DNA of 22,709 bases, from IMG/VR virus record IMGVR_UViG_3300042549_004616, positions 1-22,709 of that record; one strand, written 5' to 3'. Shown here one piece after another: positions 6,781-14,781 of this stretch (position 1 is the stretch's first letter; each line of letters opens with the position of its first letter). The DNA is from a virus. Position numbers and translations under genes: made by a program. A model generated the notes under the pieces. That model saw only the letters and a program-made list of their open reading frames with translations. It did no database searches and was not told where the DNA came from.

Positions 6781-7466
6781 TTTAATCTTTCTAATATTCT
6801 ACCAATAATTTTATTTCTAACGATGTCGCTAGCTTCTAATTCGCATATGCCCACACCATCTAGATTTTCTAGTCTATGACTAATGTCTTCCAGTCCCCCT
6901 CTTATGCTCATAGGAAGGTCTGATTGGTCTGCGTCTCCATTAATCACTGCACGCGAATGTATCCCGATTCTCGTTATAAACATTTTTATTTGCTCAAACG
7001 TAGCATTTTGAGCTTCGTCAAGTATCATAAAGCAATCGTGAAAATTTCTTCCTCTCATGTATTCAAGTGGACACATTTCAATAATTTCACCATCCCTAAA
7101 TTTTTTAACCATATCTCTGCCGAGATAAGCATTCATTTCTTCAATGATAGGTACGAGATAAGGTTGGATTTTTTCATCTTTATTTCCCGGTAAAAATCCC
7201 AATCCTCTTCCCGCTTCAACTGTAGGGCGTGTAATAATTATTTTTGAAATTTTTCCATCTAAAAGCCAACTGCAAGCTAGACCAACTGCAACAGACGATT
7301 TACCAGATCCTGCTGGTCCGGTACATATAGTAACATCGTTTTCTACCATAGATATGATATAATTTTCTTGGTTAATGCTCTTCGGCTGAAGAACTTTACG
7401 ATGTGGGTTGGTTACGGCGGTTGTTTTTGCTTTGTTAGCTTCTTTTCTTGTTCTTGATCTTGACAT
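6777..7466 (-). CDS. phoH: PhoH-like ATPase
   Basis: The 229-residue product carries the PhoH core: Walker A GPAGSGKS (50-57), the IITRPTVEAGRGLGFLPG segment (77-94) typical of PhoH, Walker B and following residues LDEAQNAT (149-156), VINGDADQSDLP (174-185) and the C-terminal DIVRNKIIGRIL arginine region. It has the PhoH domain only, without an N-terminal PIN domain, as in the short bacterial form. PhoH is a cytoplasmic ATPase linked to RNA metabolism and phosphate starvation in bacteria and is frequent in phages, where its role is unclear. GGGAG precedes the ATG. A 30-base gap separates it from the tail-tube-like gene. Confidence 0.94.
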   Translation of the reverse strand: MSRSRTRKEANKAKTTAVTNPHRKVLQPKSINQENYIISMVENDVTICTGPAGSGKSSVAVGLACSWLLDGKISKIIITRPTVEAGRGLGFLPGNKDEKIQPYLVPIIEEMNAYLGRDMVKKFRDGEIIEMCPLEYMRGRNFHDCFMILDEAQNATFEQIKMFITRIGIHSRAVINGDADQSDLPMSIRGGLEDISHRLENLDGVGICELEASDIVRNKIIGRILERLK

Positions 7467-7496
7467 GTTTTTTCTCCCTGTGATTATCTAAAACCA

Positions 7497-8624
7497 TTAA
7501 CCACTGGATATGTTAAATTCACTTGTAGTATTTTTGTAAGTATATTTGTATATCGAATAACTACTTTGCCCGGCATCACCTCCACTTCTTTCTCGGCTTG
7601 TTAAGAAATTATTGTTGCCTAAATCTATCTTTAATTGGTTTTTTATGCCTAATATTATTCCAGTACTGGTTAATTTTTCATATACAGATCTGTAGATATC
7701 ATTAACATTGCCTGAGCTTGCTATATAAATACCAGACACAACATCTTCTAAAAATTCATTGAAACCATCTTTATCTTCATATGGATATAAGTTTGTAATC
7801 GGTATTCCTGTAGTATAAAATTTTCCAGTCGGAAAAATACCTTTGACATACCCGGATTCAATTAATATATTGCCAGTTTTTAACGGTGTGAAACCTCTGT
7901 CAATTACTTCAAAAGAACACGAAATATCGAAAGGATATTTAACATATTTATTAGCAACTGTAAGAAATCTACCATATGATGGGACTTCACCATAATCAAA
8001 AGATATATTCACTTCCGCAGATAATAATCCATGTCCGCTTGCCATATGGTCTGCTACTTCTTTTGGAACTCCACTAATAAAGAAGTCTTTTCTTCTACTT
8101 ACGGTTCCACTTCCATCAACATGATTTGGTTTTTGTGATGGTTGTATTGAAGTAGGTGGTATTCCAGAACATTCTAGTGAGTGACCTTGAAAGTTTAGAT
8201 CTTCTGTAAAAAAATTATCAGTACCAAATTTATAACTTATAGAACTTAGCAATAGGTCTTTTAGTTCTATGCCACTAGGATATGAGTTATATCCATTGCT
8301 GTAATCATACATTACAACCCATCCAGAACACGGGGAGATGATTAATCCCCCCGAAGGCAATATTCCAGATGTTGCACTATTAAAAATAACTCCAGTATTA
8401 ATTACTAATGATGGTACATTGTTAGATAAAAATTTTGTTAAGCTAACTTCTACATTTGGCCTTTTGTAAAAATTATTAGCTGCAAATGGGTTTCCCCAAG
8501 TGGGAACTGTAGACACATCAAATGTTTGATTTACAGACAGATTTTGAACACCAGACACTTCTATTGTGTTCAATTTAAAAGTATGTAGATCATATCTAAT
8601 TAATTTAGGAGCGCTGTCATTCAT
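7497..8624 (-). CDS. Probable virion structural protein, tail-tube-like
   Basis: The 375-residue product is beta-rich, Ser/Gly/Asn-rich and almost free of enzyme-like motifs. Two stretches resemble phage tail-tube-type proteins: SISYKFGTDNFFTEDLNFQG (128-147), matching the 'SYxFxVDGxFTExLxLxG' style, and the strand-rich VNISFDYGEVPSYG (205-218) with the following PFDISCSFEVID (231-242). Several SG-containing joints look like loops between strands. The start ATG 8624 overlaps the ribonucleotide reductase stop as ATGA, so the two are translationally coupled. The structural call is moderate: it could be another tail or baseplate protein. There is no signal peptide, as expected for an internal virion protein. 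Confidence 0.6.
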   Translation of the reverse strand: MNDSAPKLIRYDLHTFKLNTIEVSGVQNLSVNQTFDVSTVPTWGNPFAANNFYKRPNVEVSLTKFLSNNVPSLVINTGVIFNSATSGILPSGGLIISPCSGWVVMYDYSNGYNSYPSGIELKDLLLSSISYKFGTDNFFTEDLNFQGHSLECSGIPPTSIQPSQKPNHVDGSGTVSRRKDFFISGVPKEVADHMASGHGLLSAEVNISFDYGEVPSYGRFLTVANKYVKYPFDISCSFEVIDRGFTPLKTGNILIESGYVKGIFPTGKFYTTGIPITNLYPYEDKDGFNEFLEDVVSGIYIASSGNVNDIYRSVYEKLTSTGIILGIKNQLKIDLGNNNFLTSRERSGGDAGQSSYSIYKYTYKNTTSEFNISSG

Positions 8625-10804
8625 TGTATTTCACAAGCTCCACCGCTACAAGCAAGTGCCTGTTCTAGTTGAGTATCATCATACTGTTCTTCTACAATAG
8701 TATAGTCCACTTCTTTGTACTCCCGTTTTAGTTCAGTCCAAAGTTTAAAGTTATAAATGTCCTTCATGCAATATGTCAATTCTTTAATATCGCCTTCAAA
8801 ATATTTATTGGCAAACTTCTTGCATCTTTCAACCCAGTCAACCTTGGCTTTGCCTTTAATGGGGCTTCCAAGGCCAGAAATGCTATCGCAAGCTGCCCAA
8901 AGATTGTCTTCCCATAAAGTAAGTGCAACTTCAATTAAACCACTTACGAACATCACACCTTCACCATAATGAGAAATCATCTCTGTAGGTAAATACACAG
9001 CCGTGAATGGAGCTTGTGGATAATCTTTATCACCAGTAACTGGAAGTAGTGAAATGCCGCAGAAAAATTCTCTATTAGCATAGATAAATTCCTCTACTTC
9101 ATTCCACTCATCGGGCTTAACATTGATTGTGTTACTGACATTATGAGTTAACCAAGGCTTTGTACAGAGTTCAATATTAGTTCCGGGCAATACCCAGTTC
9201 TGTTGAGTTGACTTTACAATCTTAAGCAATTCAATAGCTGTAATCTTATTCTTTGTCTTGCTACCATCTGGGACTTCGATACAGAAGGCGATTACATCAT
9301 CGGTCCTATTGGCCGACCAAACAGATTCTTCGCACGCTCTGGGGTTGACTTTGTTGAAGTGCTGGTACAACGCTTCCACCTTATTAGCCTGTACGCGACG
9401 AATGTAGCGTTTAGCATGATGAGGGTGAATACCACTGGCAGTGCCAAGGATACAACTAGCAGTGCCTTCAGGCTTGACACAGGTGACTCTCGCCGCTTGA
9501 TTAATTCCAATCTTCTGGGCGATAAGTTTGTTGGTTTCTTTTGCAAGCTCTGCTGCCTTTCGTTGAATATCTGGATTCAAACAGATTTCAGGCTTTTCTA
9601 ACCAACCTGTCCCAGATACGCCTAGTAATGCTTCTCTAGCAAAAATCTTTTCACTAGTCTCTCCTAAGTATGGAAAACTATTGAATCCAGCTTGGAGAGT
9701 GCCAATAATAGTTACAGCTTTAACTGCATCATAAAAGTCTTGCTCTGAATTAACTTTTGCACAATTAACCGTAGAAAGATTACACCCTTGCCATCCACTC
9801 TTGCCAGTTTCTACATCTACTGGATACATTCCAATTTCAACGCATGGATTAACAATAAAATCTTCATCATCAGCCCATACGAATCCCGGTTCGCCAAACT
9901 GCTTAACTGACTGCATTAGCTCTGCAAATTGTTCAGGAGTTGTTTTACCCCTTAGAAGAAGTGCCGAGTTATTTGAGCGGCCCCGTTGAGGATTATCAGT
10001 AAACCAATTGCCAGTTTTAGCTGTAGCCATCTCTTTATCGTCTGGCGAGAAGAGACAAATGGTAGCACTACGGCGCACTCCACCACTAATAACAGCATCG
10101 GCAGCGTGCATAACAATATCGTATGCTTCGATTGATTTAAGTCTATAATCTCCTCTATTAACTGCATTGTCTAGCACTTTCTTAATGTTACCAAGAGCTT
10201 TCTTTAGTGGTTCTGCCCCCGGAGCTTTTCCACCTCCAGAAATTCTTGTTCCTTTAGCTCTGATCTTGTCGAAATTAAACTGAACTTCTTTTCTGTTGTA
10301 TTCTGGAAAATCAGTTTCACCTTCAAAATATGAACTGAGCAACACTCCAATCGCATCACTCCAGCCTTCAATTTCATCTGGTACTGTATATTTTACTTTG
10401 CCAGATCTTTCTTTTGATAGGTTAGGCAATTTACTAATATGCTTTTTCTGTACTGAAAATCCTACACCACAACCACAAAGAAGCATATACATGCATTCTT
10501 GAAAGAATCTAATTCTATCAATGAAAGATACTGTACAATTAAACATACGGGCGTTATGTTTAAAAATAGGATCTCCACCGAATTGCAATGCTCTCTGCGA
10601 CCCCAACCCCTTCTTCTTGAGCATCATGTCATATGCCCAATCGATATCTGCGTGCAAGTCTTCACTTTTATCTGCATATTGTTTATGCATCATATTCCTA
10701 ACACGGTCAACACTTTCCTTATATGTTTCTCGTCTTTTCTTATCTGGTAAATATCTTGCATATTTTGCAGAGAACGTATAATCCTGTAAAGCTTTAATCG
10801 ACAT
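8621..10804 (-). CDS. nrdJ: Adenosylcobalamin-dependent (class II) ribonucleoside-triphosphate reductase, monomeric type
   Basis: It reduces ribonucleotides to deoxyribonucleotides using a radical from adenosylcobalamin, so no small subunit is needed. The 727-residue length is close to the Lactobacillus leichmannii enzyme. Key residues are visible: MFNC Cys90 and GCNL Cys341 as the likely redox pair, NPCVE (319-323) with thiyl-radical Cys321 flanked by Asn319 and Glu323, and the C-terminal shuttle pair CSGGAC (719-724). Glycine-rich KGTRISGGGKAPGAEPL (184-200) also fits this family. No intein or intron interrupts it. It starts at ATG 10804, sharing TAATG with the dCMP deaminase gene, so dNTP synthesis genes are coupled. 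It is visibly more GC-rich than the small neighbouring genes (31 of 60 bases in 9301-9360). Confidence 0.96.
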   Translation of the reverse strand: MSIKALQDYTFSAKYARYLPDKKRRETYKESVDRVRNMMHKQYADKSEDLHADIDWAYDMMLKKKGLGSQRALQFGGDPIFKHNARMFNCTVSFIDRIRFFQECMYMLLCGCGVGFSVQKKHISKLPNLSKERSGKVKYTVPDEIEGWSDAIGVLLSSYFEGETDFPEYNRKEVQFNFDKIRAKGTRISGGGKAPGAEPLKKALGNIKKVLDNAVNRGDYRLKSIEAYDIVMHAADAVISGGVRRSATICLFSPDDKEMATAKTGNWFTDNPQRGRSNNSALLLRGKTTPEQFAELMQSVKQFGEPGFVWADDEDFIVNPCVEIGMYPVDVETGKSGWQGCNLSTVNCAKVNSEQDFYDAVKAVTIIGTLQAGFNSFPYLGETSEKIFAREALLGVSGTGWLEKPEICLNPDIQRKAAELAKETNKLIAQKIGINQAARVTCVKPEGTASCILGTASGIHPHHAKRYIRRVQANKVEALYQHFNKVNPRACEESVWSANRTDDVIAFCIEVPDGSKTKNKITAIELLKIVKSTQQNWVLPGTNIELCTKPWLTHNVSNTINVKPDEWNEVEEFIYANREFFCGISLLPVTGDKDYPQAPFTAVYLPTEMISHYGEGVMFVSGLIEVALTLWEDNLWAACDSISGLGSPIKGKAKVDWVERCKKFANKYFEGDIKELTYCMKDIYNFKLWTELKREYKEVDYTIVEEQYDDTQLEQALACSGGACEIQ

Positions 10805-11289
10805 TATTCTTTTGCCCTTTTGTTTTTTAATTTGATGCTTAGATTGCTGAATACACTATATTCAAAATCTACTTCTTTAATTTGTAATCCATTTTCTATT
10901 AGGAAATTGATGATCTTAACATCATCTTCGCTCATGGAATAAATCACTCCATGTTTATCTACTATAATTTTTCTGATCCCGTTCTGCCACAGTATTTTTG
11001 AACAGACAGAACATGGATATCCAGTTACATAAGCTCGTAAGTTTTTTTCTTTTACGATCATATTAGCTAAGGCGTTTTGTTCCGCATGAATCATATAAGG
11101 ATATTTATATGGTCGTATCATTGGCAGATTTTCATCTTTGGTATCGGCTGGAAAGCCGTTATATCCTATGCTAACGACATGATTGTCTTCGTTAACAATA
11201 ACACAGCCCACTTGCGTTTGAGCGTCATGTGAACGCACAGCGGCTAAATGGGCCATTGCCATAAAGTATTGATCCCAGTCGGTTCTCAT
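10804..11289 (-). CDS. dCMP deaminase
   Basis: This zinc enzyme deaminates dCMP to dUMP, the substrate for thymidylate synthesis. The 161-residue product from ATG 11289 shows HAEQNAL (His68 zinc ligand, Glu70 proton shuttle) and YPCSVCSK (Cys93 and Cys96 zinc ligands), plus the family segments TQVGCVIVN (25-33) and GYNGFPADT (42-50). The start overlaps the upstream TGA as ATGA. A longer frame from 11316 would sit in the preceding gene. It overlaps the reductase gene downstream, so reduction and deamination are co-expressed and complement the dUTPase at 1681-2127. ComE-type or other deaminase relatives exist, but the context and GYNGFPADT favour dCMP. Confidence 0.94.
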   Translation of the reverse strand: MRTDWDQYFMAMAHLAAVRSHDAQTQVGCVIVNEDNHVVSIGYNGFPADTKDENLPMIRPYKYPYMIHAEQNALANMIVKEKNLRAYVTGYPCSVCSKILWQNGIRKIIVDKHGVIYSMSEDDVKIINFLIENGLQIKEVDFEYSVFSNLSIKLKNKRAKE

Positions 11290-11489
11290 TTTGTAAGATA
11301 CTCTTTGTGAATCCAAGAGAGTTGTAAAGTGTTATCTTGAGGCCCATAAGCTACTAATTTATTATAGCCTTCTCTTGCCTCAAAGTATCCAAAATATCCA
11401 GAAAGTCTTTTATTTGTTTCGGTCCCCGGAACTGATTGCTGAGTTAGTTTTTGGAGCTTCTCTAAATCTACCGTCTTTAAATTAATCAT
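11286..11489 (-). CDS. Small hypothetical protein
   Basis: The 67-residue product starts at ATG 11489 behind AGGA at eight bases. It has a helical N-terminus (VDLEKLQKLTQQS) and an aromatic middle (RLSGYFGYFEAREGY), and ends in SWIHKEYLTK. No family recognised. Its stop overlaps the dCMP deaminase start as ATGA, so it is co-translated with the nucleotide genes. Confidence 0.65.
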   Translation of the reverse strand: MINLKTVDLEKLQKLTQQSVPGTETNKRLSGYFGYFEAREGYNKLVAYGPQDNTLQLSWIHKEYLTK

Positions 11490-11503
11490 TATATTGTCCT
11501 ATA

Positions 11504-11851
11504 TTATTCTTCGATTTTGAATAGTAAGATTGCATCTTTTTTATCCATTTGTCCTACATATTCGATCTGTTCACTAGAAGGATCTTCATCTGCAAACGAT
11601 AAGAAGTAAAATTCTTTAATCTCGCATTTAATAAGTTCATGAAGCATTTTAATATTGTAGTCGCTTTCTTTAAAAAGCTTGGCTAGTTTACTAGGAAGAG
11701 AGAAAGCTAAATATCCCTCTCTCTCATCCAGTAATTGAATGCTTGTACAATAATAAGAAACTTTATTTTGCTTAAAACTAAAGAAGCTCAAAATATCATT
11801 TGACCAATCAAATTCTTCTTTAATATCGATATTGCCAATTTTAATACTCAT
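11504..11851 (-). CDS. Hypothetical protein
   Basis: The 115-residue product is acidic, mixed alpha/beta, with many Phe and Tyr (ILSFFSFKQNKVSYYC, KEFYFLSFADEDP). No motif, signal or membrane segment. It starts with an 11-base overlap of the small gene upstream. Its function cannot be inferred beyond membership of the operon that leads into dCMP deaminase and ribonucleotide reductase. Confidence 0.65.
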   Translation of the reverse strand: MSIKIGNIDIKEEFDWSNDILSFFSFKQNKVSYYCTSIQLLDEREGYLAFSLPSKLAKLFKESDYNIKMLHELIKCEIKEFYFLSFADEDPSSEQIEYVGQMDKKDAILLFKIEE

Positions 11852-12026
11852 TCTTATCGCTTTCTAAAACTACGGTTATTTTATTGAGTCTGATATCAAT
11901 GAAGGTCTTGTCGCCAACCTTCCTTACATTGATATTATCCAACACTGCTTTCACTTTGTCAAGGTCTGACTGGGAGAAATTTAGCTGATTCAGCAAAATC
12001 TCAACCAACTTATCTTTTAATTCCAT
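11841..12026 (-). CDS. Small hypothetical protein
   Basis: The 61-residue product starts at ATG 12026 behind GGAG, overlapping the holin-like gene by 17 bases. The first half is helical (MELKDKLVEILLNQLNFSQSDLDKV is the region 1-25) and the second half looks like two or three strands. No family recognised. A candidate promoter lies inside it (11934-11962). Confidence 0.6.
   Translation of the reverse strand: MELKDKLVEILLNQLNFSQSDLDKVKAVLDNINVRKVGDKTFIDIRLNKITVVLESDKNEY
11934..11962 (-). promoter_or_regulatory. Candidate internal promoter toward the dNTP genes
   Basis: TTGACA (11962-11957), 17 bases, then GATAAT (11939-11934) on the minus strand. It would feed 11851 downward, including dCMP deaminase and ribonucleotide reductase. 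The whole match is coding sequence. Confidence 0.35.
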
Positions 12027-12414
12027 TTGAAGCTCCAGCGACAGCAGTCGTCATTCCATTAGACATTGGGATTACTTTTTTTTTAACATCTTCTAAGATT
12101 TCATTTCGCTCTACATTGCCATACATTATTTTATCTAGTTTATTTGTATGATCATTTAATATATTTGCATGTACGTTAAAATTTGTCACTAGAATTTCAT
12201 TTTGCTTTTCTAGTATTTCAGTTGTTCTACTAGAACTATTTTTAAGCTCTGTCACAAGTTCAAAGTGCGCATCGACAATAGGTTCAATTTTTACAAAAAC
12301 TTTTTTACCAAGTTTATAAACTATAAAACCAGTGATTAACCATAAGCCCACTGGAAATCCAGTTTTATTAATAAACTCGCCTAAATTTGGAAGCATTTCG
12401 TGCCATGTCATCAT
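12010..12414 (-). CDS. Holin-like membrane protein with coiled-coil tail (BhlA/UviB-like layout)
   Basis: The 134-residue product has one membrane segment at about 18-36 (TGFPVGLWLITGFIVYKLGKK), preceded by a short helix and followed by a basic patch and a helical tail of about 80 residues with coiled-coil character. The layout 'GFP + hydrophobic segment + KLGKK' resembles small BhlA/UviB/YvrJ-type holin-like proteins, but the tail is longer than usual, so an inner-membrane anchor or spanin-like role is possible. It begins directly after the terminator at 12427-12459, whose T-tract touches its AGGAG Shine-Dalgarno. I am sure of the topology and unsure of the function. Confidence 0.6.
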   Translation of the reverse strand: MMTWHEMLPNLGEFINKTGFPVGLWLITGFIVYKLGKKVFVKIEPIVDAHFELVTELKNSSSRTTEILEKQNEILVTNFNVHANILNDHTNKLDKIMYGNVERNEILEDVKKKVIPMSNGMTTAVAGASNGIKR

Positions 12415-12426
12415 AATTCATCTCCT

Positions 12427-12459
12427 AAAAATAAAGGGGACTGGGAATCCCAATCCCCC
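12427..12459 (-). terminator. Intrinsic terminator after the Ser/Thr/Gly-rich virion-type gene
   Basis: The minus strand reads a stem of 9-11 pairs, GGGGATTGG to CCAGTCCCC around GATTC, followed by TTTATTTTT (12435-12427). The T-tract is followed at once by AGGAG, the ribosome site of the next gene, so that gene is reached only by read-through or by processing. Confidence 0.85.
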
Positions 12460-12468
12460 TAAGTTTAA

Positions 12469-13119
12469 TTACTTGCCCGTGATAGGTGAGTAGTTATATT
12501 TATTAGATGATGTAGCAGGATTGTAAACGACAAAGTTATTCAAGATATACAATTCGCCCGGAATTGCTCTGGTTGGGATAGATCCAGAAGTGCCAAAATC
12601 TGCACCAGCTGTTCCAGTTGGACTGTAACCAGTTCCACTGATCGTAACCCAAGGTTGTCTTGCTTTGATCTTTGTTCCATCTGGATTATAACCAGTGCGA
12701 CTGAACAAACCTTTGCGGATATTGCTAGTTGCATTGTCATAGTTATCTTTGATGTAGTAAGGGTATTTTGGACCCGATACTGTGTTAGCCATGAATAGTA
12801 AGAAAGTCTTGGATACACCAGCAAGAGTTGTTGCAACTCTAGAGATCAACCAAGTGTTTCCTGATCTGCTATTAGAATTGTAAGCGAATGTTCCGGCACT
12901 AAGAATTTTAGCAGTGTTGTATGTCTTAGCACCACTTAATTCCTTTGGACCAGTAGTGATTGATGTGTCTGGAGTATTAACATCTTTAACTTGAATTGCT
13001 TTTGTAATTGTCGTTGTGGCGGTAGACAACCCGATGATTGTTCCACCTTGGCGCTGTGCGGTATAAGATCCACCAGCAGTATTTCTTAAATATGGATTGG
13101 ACGATTGATTTGGAACCAT
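12469..13119 (-). CDS. Probable abundant virion or surface protein (Ser/Thr/Gly/Asn-rich)
   Basis: The 216-residue product is low in charge, rich in Thr, Ser, Gly, Asn and Tyr, and predicted by eye to be nearly all beta, with loops such as GTGYSPTGTAGADFGTSG (about 158-175). There is no signal peptide and no enzyme motif. It has a good Shine-Dalgarno (AGGAG) and its own terminator immediately downstream (12427-12459), which suggests high expression, as for coat or decoration proteins followed by a leaky terminator. The 66-base gap upstream has no convincing sigma70 promoter. The sigma factor gene is directly upstream, so a phage-sigma promoter or read-through are both possible. Base composition is more even than in its AT-rich neighbours. 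Function inferred, not recognised. Confidence 0.6.
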   Translation of the reverse strand: MVPNQSSNPYLRNTAGGSYTAQRQGGTIIGLSTATTTITKAIQVKDVNTPDTSITTGPKELSGAKTYNTAKILSAGTFAYNSNSRSGNTWLISRVATTLAGVSKTFLLFMANTVSGPKYPYYIKDNYDNATSNIRKGLFSRTGYNPDGTKIKARQPWVTISGTGYSPTGTAGADFGTSGSIPTRAIPGELYILNNFVVYNPATSSNKYNYSPITGK

Positions 13120-13185
13120 TGCAGTTCTCCTGTTTATGTATTAAACTTATTATTTTCCTATTATCCTTGTTTTAGGTTCCTTTTC

Positions 13186-13692
13186 CTACTCTACTATACA
13201 CAATTCTCTACATAGATTTATAGCTTTTTTTAATTTTTTTCTTGCAGCTTCTTTTCCATATCCATTTTGCTGGCCTATTTCTTTATTTGTCATGTTATAA
13301 TAGAATTTTTGAATTAAGACATTATATAATTCCTCATTCTTGTCTTTAACAGACATCAATATATCTCTTGCCTCTTCCTTGCTCTTAAAATCATAAGATA
13401 AAGAGTTATGATAGTTATCAATATATTCTACATTTTGAAAATCTTTAGCTTTAGTTTTATACAATCTTCTAGAGTTATTTTGTATACTCCTATATAGGTA
13501 AGATGAAAATTTAGCCTTTTTAGTCGAATTAAAATTCTGTATGCATCCCCATAATGTATTCATAATTACTGATTTAATTTCATCTTTTGTGCAAATTCCT
13601 TTTAGATTTTCATTGCAAACTTTATGCATAATTTTTTTATAATATTCATTATTAATAGCTTCTTCAAATTTTTTATCGTTTACAGATTGCAT
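13186..13692 (-). CDS. Phage RNA polymerase sigma factor (sigma70-family-like)
   Basis: The 168-residue product has a region 2-like helical block (about 20-80), including MNTLWGCIQNFN and KKAKFSSYLYRSIQNNSRR, the form of sigma-2 helices that bind polymerase and the -10 element. It also has a region 4-like helix-turn-helix near the C-terminus (about 118-163: QKFYYNMTNKEIGQQNGYG, then KEAARKKLKKA). Region 1 and region 3 are missing, as in small phage and ECF-type sigmas. It should bind host core polymerase and direct it to phage promoters. AGGGA precedes ATG 13692, with a 20-base overlap of the upstream gene. It is under the strong promoter at 14794-14822. The exact subfamily cannot be fixed by eye. 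Confidence 0.8.
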   Translation of the reverse strand: MQSVNDKKFEEAINNEYYKKIMHKVCNENLKGICTKDEIKSVIMNTLWGCIQNFNSTKKAKFSSYLYRSIQNNSRRLYKTKAKDFQNVEYIDNYHNSLSYDFKSKEEARDILMSVKDKNEELYNVLIQKFYYNMTNKEIGQQNGYGKEAARKKLKKAINLCRELCIVE

Positions 13693-14080
13693 TCTCTATT
13701 TCCCTTTTCACGCTTGTAAAATTGAACATTTTTCCTACACCAACACAAAATGTATATCTACTCATAATCTTTAATGCTTCTACGCCACTAATGATTTTTA
13801 TTTTGTCAGAAATTTTATGAGTTAGATCAAAATTAGTATATCCTAACCAGCAATGCCACCTGTCTGAAGGTTTTAATGCGGATTCGCTTGGAACATTTCC
13901 GAAAGGAGTATGGATTAATGATGGCCCCATCTCTAGAAGAGAGCCTAATCCTTCATTTATACTTGCATTTAATAACTGTTCGTTATCTTCTGATTCTTCA
14001 CCTGACATGAAGTCTAATGGTTGAGATTCGAGCAGTTCTATTTCTTTTTCATTCCAGCTTTCCCACATTATTTTTTTCAT
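13673..14080 (-). CDS. Hypothetical protein
   Basis: The 135-residue product has an acidic N-terminal third (EIELLESQPLDFMSGEESEDNEQ) and an aromatic middle (SDRWHCWLGYTNFDLTHKI, 72-90) that may be a globular core. A hydrophobic strand-like segment YTFCVGVGKMFNF follows. No family recognised. ATG 14080 shares TAATG with the preceding gene behind GGAG. It overlaps the sigma factor gene by 20 bases and could be a sigma partner, by position only. Confidence 0.65.
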   Translation of the reverse strand: MKKIMWESWNEKEIELLESQPLDFMSGEESEDNEQLLNASINEGLGSLLEMGPSLIHTPFGNVPSESALKPSDRWHCWLGYTNFDLTHKISDKIKIISGVEALKIMSRYTFCVGVGKMFNFTSVKREIENAICKR

Positions 14081-14406
14081 TAACTTAGCTCCACGTTGGT
14101 AGGATCTATTACTAGACTTAGAGGTGATGACAATTCATTAAAAGTTTTAGAAAATGCATTAAACTTTTTTAATCCATTCTCTATATTTTTAGATTGAATT
14201 TTTAATTGTTCTGATATTAATTCATTGAATTCTCCAGTTGTAGCTTTATGTAGTAATAATGTGAATTTTTTAATTTCTTCAATTGTGTCTCCCCATGAGA
14301 CTTCAAATGCGACACTGCCATCGCTATCTAAACAAAAGATAATAAATGACTGAGGTGTAAAGTCCTCAGTCAAATCTTCTTGGATCTCCGTTGATGCATT
14401 CGACAT
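14080..14406 (-). CDS. Hypothetical protein
   Basis: The 108-residue product is acidic at the N-terminus, followed by a strand pair (SFIIFCLDSDGSVAFEVSWG, 20-39) and a long helix (about 60-92). No motif recognised. It overlaps the upstream gene by 41 bases, the longest overlap of accepted genes in this operon, and meets the next gene at TAATG. Confidence 0.65.
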   Translation of the reverse strand: MSNASTEIQEDLTEDFTPQSFIIFCLDSDGSVAFEVSWGDTIEEIKKFTLLLHKATTGEFNELISEQLKIQSKNIENGLKKFNAFSKTFNELSSPLSLVIDPTNVELS

Positions 14407-14758
14407 AAAAGTTATCCGGTGTTAATTTATAAAAATCAGTTATGTTTACAATTTTTCCGCGTTTTGTAGAATCTTTAAAATATAATATTCTAGCTATATA
14501 TATTATCTCAATAGTGTCATTAATACGTCTGCATGACATTAATTCTTTTGTTGGCCATTCATAATGTATTTTAATATATTCTTGAAATAATTCTGATAGG
14601 CATTGCTTAGGTCCACTATGAAATATAGTCATTCTTTTTTTTAATAGTTTATACTCGTCATCTAACAATATTTTAATATATTCTGGTTCTATTTGAGATA
14701 CAGATTTATCTTCAAAAATAGGAATAAAAGATATGTCTATTGTATACTCTTTGTCCAT
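14366..14758 (-). CDS. Hypothetical protein, first gene of the sigma-factor operon
   Basis: I choose ATG 14758 (MDKEYTIDISF) because GGAG lies nine bases ahead. The upstream in-frame ATG at 14773 has no ribosome site and lies only about 14 bases from the predicted transcript start. The 130-residue product is charged and Ile/Lys/Glu-rich, with a Trp/Tyr patch (YIKIHYEWPTKEL). No family recognised. As the first gene after a palindrome-centred promoter it could encode an autoregulator, but no helix-turn-helix is evident. Confidence 0.7.
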   Translation of the reverse strand: MDKEYTIDISFIPIFEDKSVSQIEPEYIKILLDDEYKLLKKRMTIFHSGPKQCLSELFQEYIKIHYEWPTKELMSCRRINDTIEIIYIARILYFKDSTKRGKIVNITDFYKLTPDNFYVECINGDPRRFD

Positions 14759-14781
14759 ATTTTGTTTCTCCATATGAAAAT

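Noticed and set aside
9292-9546. Open reading frames on either strand inside the ribonucleotide reductase gene
   Set aside because: They are shadows of the reductase frame, without ribosome sites or family motifs.
1631-13200. The 9-mer TACTATACA (TGTATAGTA on the minus strand) occurs at 1631-1639 and 13192-13200, both ahead of genes
   Set aside because: At this AT content a repeated 9-mer is not surprising. The second copy lies in the last codons of the sigma gene, and neither has a matching -35. Two copies cannot define a motif.
13200-13225. TATAAATC near the end of the sigma gene as a T4-like late promoter
   Set aside because: One 8-base AT-rich match inside coding sequence with no second example in the window.
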